Origin: Caprella mutica
Lineage: Eukaryota > Arthropoda > Malacostraca > Amphipoda > Caprellidae
NCBI GenBank assembly: GCA_947561585.1
Contig: CANNZV010001627.1
Span: forward strand, 62,001-126,000
Length of the DNA stretch: 64,000 nt
Direction of reading: 5' to 3'
Below the pieces are notes generated by a model. The model did not search any database. It worked only from the letters and a program-made list of their open reading frames with translations, and was not told the DNA's origin. Position numbers and translations under genes: made by a program. Of the stretch, positions 11,058 through 20,097 are shown one piece after another (position 1 is the first letter of the stretch; each line of letters begins with the position of its first letter).

Positions 11058-13373
11058 ATGGTTATCTTGATTCTCTCAATGCTCCCCATCAGTCTATTTT
11101 ATTCCATTGATAATTTTAATCAGAGATTCGATGACCGGTTAAATTGTCTTTCTCTTTGTAACTATAACATCCGTAGCTTCAATTCTAATCATGAAGTATT
11201 TTCTGGATTTTTGAATTCTTTAAAATTGAGGTTTAATGTGATTGTACTCACCGAGACTAGATTCATGGGGGGTGATGGGAGGAGCATGGATGGATATGTG
11301 GGTTGTCACAGTGGGAGGGGAGTGGGCAGAGGGGGTGGGGTTTCAATCTATGCTCATAACCAATTAGCTATCAGTAAATTAGATCACCTATCCTTAGTGG
11401 AGGACGATATAGAGTCATGCTGTGCAAGTTTATCCTATAAAAATCGTTCAATTAGTATAGTTGCCATATATCGCCCTCCAGGTGGGTCACTTGTTCGTTT
11501 CACCGATTGTATTTTGCGCATATTGAACGATCCTGCAGTGCGTTTAGGTTTGGGAGAGGTATTGCTAGTGGGTGACTTCAATATAAACTTGATTGGGTAT
11601 GAAAGCTCTTGCACTGATATAAGAAATTTTGTTCATAGTCTGTTCTCACTTAACTTTTTACCTACAATTAGTAAACCCACGAGATTTCCTTGTGGAGATC
11701 AGATGGGTCAACCCTCCCTTCTTGATCATATATGGTATAATAGACTTAATGTTGTAGATTCTGGTATATTGCTCTTTATTTGTACTGACCATCTACCTAC
11801 ATTTTTTATTATCAAAGATTTCCAACTAGACAGTGATAATTTGATTAGGGTTGAGTTTCGTGATCATTCTGTAGACAATTTGAATAGGTTTAGGGATAGG
11901 TGTGGAAGATTGGATTGGAGTTGTCTTGTTGGTGAAGTAGACGCAGATTTTGTTTTGTTCTATAGAATTATTAACGAACTATATTGCAAGTGTTTTCCTA
12001 TAAAAGTAAAGTATGTGTCGCAAAAGAGACTTAACAAACCATGGTTAACTTCAGCTATTTTAAAATCCATTAAAACTAAATCTGCGTATTTCAAGGCTGC
12101 GAAACTTAATTTGATCTCAGATTCATTCTATAAATCATATAAAAATAGACTTGTTAATACTATAAAGAAAGCTAAAAAGAGGTACCATATGGATGCATTT
12201 AATAATTGTAAAAATAATTTAAAATCAACTTGGAATTTGATAAATAATTTAATCATGAGTAAGAAATCGAAAAAAGTTGTATCTTCAATAATTATTGATG
12301 ATAATGAAGTAACAGACATTCGTAACATTGCCGAATCCTTTAATAAATACTTTAGTAATATTGGCTCTGAACTAAACTCTAATATAGTGGAGACTGTCCA
12401 GGACCCCACTAATAACATATCATTTAATCTGCCTACCTCTTTTTTTCTATCACCTGTATCTGACTCTGAAATTGTAAATTTGGTATCTAAACTTAAGAAT
12501 TCTCATTACGGTCTTAATAACATTCCTACAAGGACTTTTAAATTTGTAGTTGAACATTTCGCGAACCCATTATCAAAAATTATAAATAATTCTTTTATTT
12601 GTGGAACCTTCCCGGACAGTCTTAAGAGAGCAGTAGTAATTCCAGTTCACAAATCAGGTTCTGATTCTGAAATGAATAATTATAGGCCTATTTCTACTCT
12701 GCCCCTTTTGAGTAAAATTATTGAGAAATGTATGGCTAGTAGACTGACTAAATTTTTGACAGATTTCAGTATAATTAGTCAATATCAATTTGGATTTCAA
12801 AAAAGTAAAAATACAACAGATGCTGTTTTGAGTCTGGTTGAATATATTTATGCTGAGTTAAATGCTAAAAGACATGTCCTGAGAGTTTCCATTGATCTGA
12901 GAAAGTCCTTTGACACCGTAAACCATGATATTCTTTTGAGTAAACTTTCCAAATACGGTGTCAGAGGAATTTCACTCTCTTGGTTCCGTAGTTATCTGTG
13001 TGAGAGAACGCAATGTGTTAATGTTGGTTCTGTTATATCCAATGATTGTCCAATATCTTGCGGTGTACCACAGGGAAGTGTTCTTGGACCTCTCTTGTTT
13101 TTGTTATTCATAAACGACTTACCTAAAATTTCAGATGACTTGCATTTCACTCTCTTTGCAGACGATACAACAATAGCATGCAGCGATTCCGATTATCATT
13201 CACTTTTCTATAGATCTAATGAAAATCTTTCTACGTTATTTAATTGGACCATCATTAATAAGTTATCTCTTAACACTAACAAAACCACCGCCTTATTATT
13301 TACCAACCGTACTCATGATATTATTTCTCCCATGTTGCTGGTAATTCTAGGATTGATTTCGATGAGAATATAA
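11058..13373 (+). CDS. LINE ORF2: endonuclease and reverse transcriptase (3' truncated by frameshift)
   Basis: 771 codons. The endonuclease region covers residues 30-250, with NIRS (37-40), TET (65-67), YRPPGG (138-143), GDFN (172-175), LDH (222-224) and TDH (243-245), the usual metal-binding and catalytic blocks of the exonuclease/endonuclease/phosphatase fold. The reverse transcriptase follows, with NYRPIS (541-546), SIDLRKSFDT (611-620), GVPQGSVLGP (669-678) and catalytic FADD (700-703). This enzyme nicks the target and copies the element RNA in place. The true start may be ATG 11003 in another frame (MVLIDNNLLDIDPDD), joined through an indel near 11095-11105. The frame is lost near 13340, so the C-terminal domain is out of frame. 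Confidence 0.85.
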   Translation: MVILILSMLPISLFYSIDNFNQRFDDRLNCLSLCNYNIRSFNSNHEVFSGFLNSLKLRFNVIVLTETRFMGGDGRSMDGYVGCHSGRGVGRGGGVSIYAHNQLAISKLDHLSLVEDDIESCCASLSYKNRSISIVAIYRPPGGSLVRFTDCILRILNDPAVRLGLGEVLLVGDFNINLIGYESSCTDIRNFVHSLFSLNFLPTISKPTRFPCGDQMGQPSLLDHIWYNRLNVVDSGILLFICTDHLPTFFIIKDFQLDSDNLIRVEFRDHSVDNLNRFRDRCGRLDWSCLVGEVDADFVLFYRIINELYCKCFPIKVKYVSQKRLNKPWLTSAILKSIKTKSAYFKAAKLNLISDSFYKSYKNRLVNTIKKAKKRYHMDAFNNCKNNLKSTWNLINNLIMSKKSKKVVSSIIIDDNEVTDIRNIAESFNKYFSNIGSELNSNIVETVQDPTNNISFNLPTSFFLSPVSDSEIVNLVSKLKNSHYGLNNIPTRTFKFVVEHFANPLSKIINNSFICGTFPDSLKRAVVIPVHKSGSDSEMNNYRPISTLPLLSKIIEKCMASRLTKFLTDFSIISQYQFGFQKSKNTTDAVLSLVEYIYAELNAKRHVLRVSIDLRKSFDTVNHDILLSKLSKYGVRGISLSWFRSYLCERTQCVNVGSVISNDCPISCGVPQGSVLGPLLFLLFINDLPKISDDLHFTLFADDTTIACSDSDYHSLFYRSNENLSTLFNWTIINKLSLNTNKTTALLFTNRTHDIISPMLLVILGLISMRI

Positions 13374-13950
13374 AATTCCTTGGTATACATCTAGATAACC
13401 ACTTAAATTTCTCTCACCATATTCAATATATTTGTTCTAAACTTTCCAAGACAACAGGAATACTTTATAGAATATGCAGTTTCGTTCCAGAGAGCGTTCT
13501 AATTGGTCTATATATGCATTTGTTTATCCCTATCTGCTGTATGGTATTCTTATCTGGGTTGATGCTCCTGCTGTTCATCTCAACTCCCTAATTTTAATTT
13601 AGAAAAAAATTATTAGAATCATAACATCCTCTGAGTACCTGGCTGCTACTAGGCCTCTTTTTCTTAAAACTAAAATTTTACGTATTCCAGAAATTTATAA
13701 ACTTGCACTAGGAATCCACATGTACTTGCAGCACAGTTCTGGAAATTTGTCTTATGCTTCTCACAACTATAGTACCAGATCTCGTAATAATGCACTCCCA
13801 ACTCTCCAAAGACTATATCAATGTCAAAATCATTAACATTCAATGGACCTAAACTCTGGAATACCATACCGCAGACCATACGCACCAGCAATTCAATTCA
13901 CATTTTCAAGAAAAAATATAAGACTTATTTATTAAATGAATACGCTACGT
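13340..13950 (+). pseudogene. out-of-frame 3' part of LINE ORF2
   Basis: Continuation of ORF2 in other frames: KFLGIHLDNHLNFSHHI follows directly in the next frame, then YPYLLYGILIWVDAP and KIIRIITSSEYLAATRPLF in further shifted frames. These are the thumb and C-terminal blocks found after the FADD motif in Jockey/CR1-type enzymes. At least three indels or stops are present. Confidence 0.65.
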
Positions 13951-14212
13951 AATCCTGTAGTCTTTCTTTATTTTTTTTCTCATATTTTTAATACATTTAA
14001 TAGTTTCATCACTTGTCCTAAATATTTTCTCTGCTATAAATATCCGTAATAAGTTTTAATCCTCCTCGTATACATTTAATTTTTTTTTTTTAATTTTTAC
14101 TTTGCCTGAAAAGTTCAATTCAGAACTTCATAATTATAGGCTTGAATGAATGTATTATTTTTTTTTGTTCAATAAAGTTTATTTATTTATTTATTTATTT
14201 ATTTATTCTATT

Positions 14213-14530
14213 AGCGGATTTCTTATATGAACTTCTATGATTGAACCATCTTAAATCATCAGAAAAATTTCGGAGATTTAAGATGGTTCAATCATAGTGG
14301 TTCATATAAGAAATACCATCAGAAAATCTTCGAAGATTTAAGATGGATCAGTCATAGAAGTTCATATAAGGAATACCATCAGAAAATTTTCGGAGATTTA
14401 GGATGGTTCAGTCATAGAAGTTTATATAAAGAATATTATCATAAAATCTTCGCAGATTTAAGATGTTACAGCCATTCAAATTCATAGTAGGATTATTATC
14501 AGAAAATATTCGGAAATTTTGGTTGATATA
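14213..14530. repeat. ~60-bp tandem repeat with an inverted first copy (hairpin)
   Basis: Four to five degenerate ~60-bp direct copies, each with AGATTTAAGATGGTTCA and AGAAGTTCATATAAG. The first copy, 14219-14256, is inverted relative to the next, so the left part can fold into a stem of about 38 bp. It directly follows the LINE tail. Confidence 0.7.
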
Positions 14531-14772
14531 ATCTACTATAAATACATCATGGTTGGGAAATATTACGTTGATTATAGATGCTTATAGGATGGTTTGGACA
14601 AGGATGATATTTATCGAATATTATCGATAATTACGTAAGATCTAGCCCCCCATAATGTCTGTACACTATAATCTTATATGACCCCACCATAATATTCTCC
14701 CTGGGTGGTACCATCAATACCAACCAATTCTTGGGATAAATTATTTTTCCATTAACTGAATTAGAAATTATT
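14531..14772. other. non-coding spacer with a short inverted-repeat scrap
   Basis: No gene seen. CCCCACCATAAT near 14685-14696 belongs to a small repeat family also present at 31219-31272 and 55627-55681. Confidence 0.35.
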
Positions 14773-15495
14773 TAAAACTACACTATTTTAGCCTCAAATT
14801 GAAATTAGTGAACTTCAAATTAAAGAAAGTGAATTTCGAATTAAAATTAGTGAACTTCAAATTAAAGAAAATGAATTTCGAATTAAAATTAGTGAACTTC
14901 AAATTAAAATTAGTCAAGTTTAAATTTAAAAAAGTCAACTATAAGTTAAAACAGTTCTATTTCAAATTAAAACAGGTCAACTTCAAATTAAAAAAGTTCA
15001 ATTTCAAATATCGTATTTTTTTATGTTAAACTCTCAATTCTGAAATAAATAAAGTTAATTCACAAATAGTAAATTTTCTACTTATATTGAATAATGGCAA
15101 AAGCAGTTTTGTTTCATCATACATTTATTAATTCGTCCAATTCATAGAACATTCATATTATTCTAAAGATTTATCAGATGGTTGAATTGATTTTTACTTG
15201 AGTTCATCTTTCATAATTTATGATATTTTATGAAATAAGAATAAAAATTTTAATTTGTACTTGAGTTATTTTTATTTGAAATAGATCTATTTTTATTTGA
15301 ACTACACATTATTTAATTTGAAGTTGATCTTTTTTAATTTGAACTTCACTAATTTTAATTTGAAGTTCGCTTCCTTTAATTTGAAGTTCAATAATTTTAA
15401 TTCGAAATTCAATAATTTTTAATCGAAATTCACTTCCTTTAATTTGAACTTGACTTTTTTTAATTTGAGGCTAAAATGGTGTAGTGTATTTGCCA
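14773..15495. mobile_element. foldback element with arms made of AAATTAAAA-type sub-repeats
   Basis: Left arm 14773-15010 starts with CTACACTATTTTAGCCTCAA and continues with about 12- to 18-bp sub-repeats such as TTCAAATTAAA and GAATTAAAATTAGTG. Right arm 15290-15495 is the inverse (TTTAATTTGAAGTT) and ends with TTGAGGCTAAAATGGTGTAG. Between them lie about 280 bp of AT-rich DNA. The lysine- and asparagine-rich open frame over the left arm is a product of the repeat. Same design as the element at 5322-6362 but a different sequence. Confidence 0.7.
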
Positions 15496-16570
15496 GTTAA
15501 AAATAACGGGTCTTCAATAGTAATTTATTACCCATTGTTGGGTAATTTTCAGTGAACTCAAAATAAATTATTTTTCTGCATAAACTGATACTTTTTTCAT
15601 AGATAAAAACATTTAAAAATTAAATAAAAACAGGGGAATTTAAATACCAAGTCAATATATTCCCGTGCGTATCATAGTTACTTTCTTCATGTTTAAAACC
15701 AATGGAGTAAAAGCGGACACCAAATAAATAAACACACTAAGGAAATAATTAGAATAAATATACAGAGATTGTTTATATAAAGAACTCTTTACAATCTCTG
15801 TCATAAAATTTATATACTCTATGAGTCTATGTCTATTAATTATTATACTATCATCATTTCTTCCAATTATAGCTTTATTTAAATATGAGGGACCGGACAA
15901 AAGTGTGGATTATTAAATTACACAAATATTGAGAGTGATACTATTGAAAACCAGTTATTCTTAACGGGTAAGTACACTAGTTATTAATAATGAACCAATT
16001 AATTTTGAATATTTTGAATTTTGAAATTTTTAGTGGTAAAAATAGACTGCAATTAAAAAATTTCCAATCATATTAAATTCATTTGCAATAAAATTTTCAA
16101 AACAATTTTGTCCCTTTAAATACTCAATTGACTATGTAATTACTCTTTTTTTTTTACCTTTACTATGTTATTCTGAAATGGGATGGTACCTCTGATTTGC
16201 ATTTAAGCCCTCTAATCGTTATCCATAAACGAATTATAAGAAGCATAACTTCATCTGAATTTAGAGCTCGAATATAACCAATAATTACTAAGAGTTGATG
16301 ATATATAAAAGTTTTCACTTGGAATTTAAACTAAATTTTTTTTAAACCCTACTTCTTTTTTCTATCACTTCGGTACTGTATAATGATTATGTGAAGCAAA
16401 CGTCTCGTGAAATTATTTTAACTTGTTGCGCCAAAAGCTCTGACGATCTTCGTATGGGCTTGGATAATAAAAACTATTTTATCTATCAAACTGTTACGTT
16501 CTCTCTGTATTTTTTCATTAAGTAGAGATTATCATTATTAATCTATCACCCAATCTAATTAATACGCGGG
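15496..16570. other. non-coding AT-rich stretch
   Basis: No gene, RNA or clear repeat is seen. Short frames here have no recognisable motif or splice context. It belongs to the inserted material separating gene A from its presumed original 5' flank. Confidence 0.35.
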
Positions 16571-17324
16571 TATATTTACTTTTATACTACAATCCCGTCT
16601 CTTTTCACATTTCTTCTGCAACTGTCAAAAGCTATCATCAATATCTTTAAATGTATAAAGGTGGCAGGACAAAATACGTGCAAAAGTAACCCGGCGGTCA
16701 AAAAACCATGTGTTCTTTTTTTCACCATAAAAAAGTTATGCCTTATTTTGCTAAAGATATTTTCTGCGAAAGTGTAAAAATTATTGGTTCGCATTGAATA
16801 AAGTTAACTATATTAATAAAAATGAATAAGGCTACTTACACCGAGGATACTTCATTAAGGTGTTTTTTGTGCTGTAATCATGTAAAACGTGATAGAAAAT
16901 GAAGTAAAGACTATGAAGCATAAATTGATTTCCTGTTTCAAGTAACACCAGCTCATAGAGCTTCCCAATCAAGAATTATTTTACGATTTCATGTAGTTCA
17001 TTTCTACCGTGTACTGCACACGTAATTACATAGCAACTGAAACGTACAGCCTATATATGCACACAATATCATATCTGATAAGTCTATATTGTTGCCAGAT
17101 GTCCCTACTTCATCTGAATAACACTAAATATATATTAATTCTTCATTTGAAGCGATAACTATTTAATAACTTTTCGTCAGATTTATTGTAGTAAAACTGG
17201 CTACATAATATATTTTATTTTACTTCTTTCTTCTAAAATAGAAACCTATAATGTAATCAAAATGTGGAATATATCCCGAAAATTCCCTAGATAATAAATT
17301 AATCAAAATTCTCTAGAATTGCAA

Positions 17325-17534
17325 ATATTTCTAGAGAAAGGTTCCATATTCATCAGACCGGTAAGTCAAACTTCCCTCCTGAATCTGCTGCCCTCAGTAG
17401 GAAACGAGGAAGAGACCGGCATGGTAGTGTTCCTCAGCAACATCTACACACAACCTACTTACACCAGAGTACTTGATAAACTGAGAAAAAGTACTCTATT
17501 TGACCTCAAAGGTCAGTCAAATCTGACCATCTAA
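17325..17534 (+). pseudogene. exon-like open block of unknown gene, unit-1 copy
   Basis: After a possible acceptor (TTTCTAGAG) the frame runs KGSIFIRP and later SNIYTQPTYTRVLDKLRK, ending at TAA 17532-17534. The block is less AT-rich than its surroundings. A related copy in unit 2 (29740-29832) keeps QKGSIF and TQPTHTRVLDKLRK but lacks a segment of about 57 bp. Conservation of the frame in both units suggests a former or real terminal exon on the plus strand. No upstream exons were found in the window and I do not recognise the protein. Confidence 0.35.
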
Positions 17535-18116
17535 GATCATCACCAATGCAGTTTAACTATGTAATTATGAATATTCATTTATTATATAAAGAAGACATAG
17601 GTATGTGGTATCATACCTATTTAATTAAAAATTTTATATTAATTATGAAAAAAAAATTATTTTTATATATTGAATAAAGAACTACCTATATTAATAGTTT
17701 TATTAGAAAATGGATAAATTATTGTATCCTTGTAATATGTATATATCATCTCAATAAAAATAATCAAGGGAATTCCCTTCTCACTTTTTATATTGAACGG
17801 GTGAGAACACGTTTTGGTTTGTTTAGCTACTGTCGTTATAACAACGGAGCATTTGGTATCGATAATAATATATGTATAGGTCGATATTCAATACGGTAGA
17901 CGAAAACATTTCAATAACTTTTGACCAATTGGTGGATTTTTGAAAACAAAACTGCTTTAGAATCCTGAGACATTGTACTTCATGTTGTACCTACGTATCA
18001 CAGTGTCTTTGATACGAATGTCAGAATATGAAAATAGACAGCACCGTCAAAAGGGGACTTCTTTGAATCTGCCGCCAAAATTATGGAATGAACAAAATAC
18101 TTATACTAGCTTTTTG

Positions 18117-18316
18117 AAGGCTTTTTCACACACATCAGTGTTCTATCCGTGACGTGTTCTCACAATGTTTCAGTGTCTGTGAAAAAAATATATCGTAATT
18201 TAAATTCAACCAACACGTTCACTCACGGCAGCCTCAGTACCGTATTCTCTCAGTGCTAAAGAATCACCGAGAAGCACGGACGTCACAGATAGAACACTGA
18301 TGTGTGAACAAGCCTT
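18117..18316. mobile_element. 200-bp MITE with ~40-bp terminal inverted repeats
   Basis: Left end AAGGCTTTTTCACACACATC continues with AGTGTTCTATCCGTGACGT. The right end is its inverse, with GATAGAACACTGATGTGTG and terminal AAGCCTT. No coding sequence is present and no clear target duplication was found. Only one copy was seen here. Confidence 0.65.
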
Positions 18317-18329
18317 TAACCACATCACA

Positions 18330-18790
18330 TTTCTCTCATGGAAAGAATGTGCTACTACTGCAGCGAAATTTCAAGAAAGTGTAGAAACTGCAAGGTTCTC
18401 AATCGAAGAAGGTCTTATACAGATGCACGAAAAATTTAGCTAACAGTGGGAATATGGCGAATAGGAAACAAGAAGGACGACTCACTGTCGACTCAAATGT
18501 CTTGGAGAACGTAGAAAAGAACTTCAACGTCAGTCTCAAACATCTGTTTCAACAATTAAGTATGAGTTGATTTTATGCTCTGAATGTTCAAAAAGAAGTA
18601 ATCAGCTCATACATCTAAAGTACGGAGTAAGTTTTGAACAAAGGAAAAATTTCAGCAAGTGGCTCTTAGAGAAGGAACAAGGGAATCTGTTTTTTTTTTA
18701 AGCTTAGTTGTCTGGGATGAAGCTTATTTCAATTTGAATAGATGTGTTTTATAACACATTACAGATTTTTCGGGGGACTTTAAGGCTTGA
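18330..18790 (+). mobile_element. degenerate mariner/Tc-like transposase relic
   Basis: Broken frames give an N-terminal helix-turn-helix-like stretch, then NRKQEGRLTVDSNVLENVEK (resembling the linker consensus RPxTVRTEENxExVRE), and near 18690-18730 VVWDEAYFNLN, which fits the catalytic block with the first aspartate (FSDEAHFxLNG) of this superfamily. Several stops and indels. Inferred from motif order only. Confidence 0.5.
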
Positions 18791-19654
18791 GATTTTGGGC
18801 TTGTGAAAACCCTATAAGGGTTACGGAAATTTCACGTCATATAGAAAGAGTAACAGTTGGTGCTGATTCATGAAAAATGAAAAAAAAATACCTTTTTTCT
18901 GATAGAGAACATCAACCTCTCAACAGTAATAGACTGTGAGCCTAGGGGGGTCAGCCTAGCTGGGAAAGTTACCATCTTCTAATACATAGTATAAAATTAA
19001 AACTTAAATATACATAGTATTAATTTTTTTTATATAACCATGCCTAAAATTAAGTTAGATCAACTCGAAAGGTTTCCACTTCAAACTTATCGCAAGTTCT
19101 TCAGAATAACCCTTTGTATCATCAACAACAATCACCCAAATGTACCACTCCCAAAATCGAGCTTGTTCGTTCGCTTGTTCGCTTGTCATCTTCTTGCAAG
19201 CTCTTCAAAATAACCCCTTGTATCAAGAAAAATCGTTACCAGACATTTTTAGTGGTGAGGTACCACGGCCAGATGCACTCAAATTGACCTCACCCAAAAT
19301 CGAGGTTGATAGTTCTAAAGTGGTAAACTTTTACATTGAAATTCGATAATAAGTGGCATATGATGTCTTTTTCTATCCATCCCCATTCGATTTCTCTTAA
19401 GAGGATATCTGAAGTCACGAATTTATCATGAATCTGACTTAACTCACAGATGGCAATGACTCAGAATAAAATTGATAGGTCCTACCCTCATCAAAACCGT
19501 AATGTACAGTTTGCGAAATTGGGTGGATGCCACATTTCAGGTGGATGCCACATTTCGAATTTCCGAGTGGAAGCCACATGAAAAGTGTCATCTTCAAAAT
19601 GTAGTCCCAAAAAAATATGAAATTCTTCAAATCCTAATGCCGTGAATTTAGATA
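18791..19654. other. spacer between duplication units, no gene seen
   Basis: Contains a loose direct repeat (CAAGTTCTTCAGAATAACCC near 19093 and CAAGCTCTTCAAAATAACCC near 19197). A 69-codon frame at 19140 overlaps that repeat and has no recognisable motif. No RNA gene was recognised. Confidence 0.35.
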
Positions 19655-20052
19655 TTTAGATATGACATCTCAAACACAAAACAGTCGATTGTCAATACTT
19701 TGTTTATTCTGTATATTGTTGTGCAACCAGAACAAGTGATCTTTAATAGCGATGTAAATGGTATCGAAAAAGGTTAGAGAAATTATTTTAAAATAATAAA
19801 CTACAGTTTTAATATATGTAATATAGATATGATTTGAATATAATTCATCTGCTTTGCAATCATAGAAATTAATTAAATCAACTAAATATATTATTATCCT
19901 TAATAATAACAACGTATTTTCTTACAATTAGTGATCGGTTAAAATTTAGGAAGATTTGTATTTTTGTTGAATACAAAATTTACAACCAAATTTAATTATG
20001 AGATTATTCAACAGTGAACTGAACTTCTTCAGATCATTTTTTTCGTCCATTT

Positions 20053-20064
20053 TTTATTTTTATT
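20053..20064 (-). other. two candidate poly(A) signals of importin-alpha gene B
   Basis: On the minus strand AATAAA occurs at 20064-20059 and 20058-20053, about 35-45 nt downstream of the stop at 20098. Confidence 0.5.
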
Positions 20065-20097
20065 ATGAAGGACTGCCATGTTCTCGAACCATCTTTC

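Larger units (their letters stand above)
9640..14208 (+). mobile_element. non-LTR retrotransposon (LINE, Jockey/CR1-like group), inactive
   Basis: Two ORFs in LINE order: ORF1 with coiled coil (about 9685-10595) and ORF2 with apurinic-type endonuclease plus reverse transcriptase (about 11003-13950). The spacer between them contains C/T-rich imperfect repeats (CTACCTGTCACCTGTTGTAC-like, 10660-10800). The 3' end has AATAAA at 14171-14176 followed by a TTTA/ATTT microsatellite up to 14208, a common tail type in these clades. The 5' end is not defined; target-site duplications were not identified. Several frameshifts show it is dead. It lies in unit 1 but not at the equivalent place of unit 2. 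Confidence 0.85.
1..17850. repeat. segmental duplication, unit 1 (contains importin-alpha A)
   Basis: Sequence at 1-240 is clearly similar to 19655-19925. All 13 exons of gene A correspond to those of gene B. Sequence around 16590-16960 matches 27690-27810, 17335-17480 matches 29740-29830, and 17790-17835 matches 30240-30285. Order and orientation agree. Unit 1 is longer than unit 2, mainly because of about 8 kb of inserted repeats between gene A exon 1 and the 16.6 kb block. The left end may lie outside the window. Confidence 0.7.

Noticed and set aside
14799..15029. 76-codon Lys/Asn/Phe repeat frame
   Set aside because: Translation of the sub-repeats in the left arm of a foldback element, with no ATG at its head.
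16582..16794. 70-codon minus-strand frame
   Set aside because: No domain, no splice context, and the matching part of unit 2 lacks most of it.
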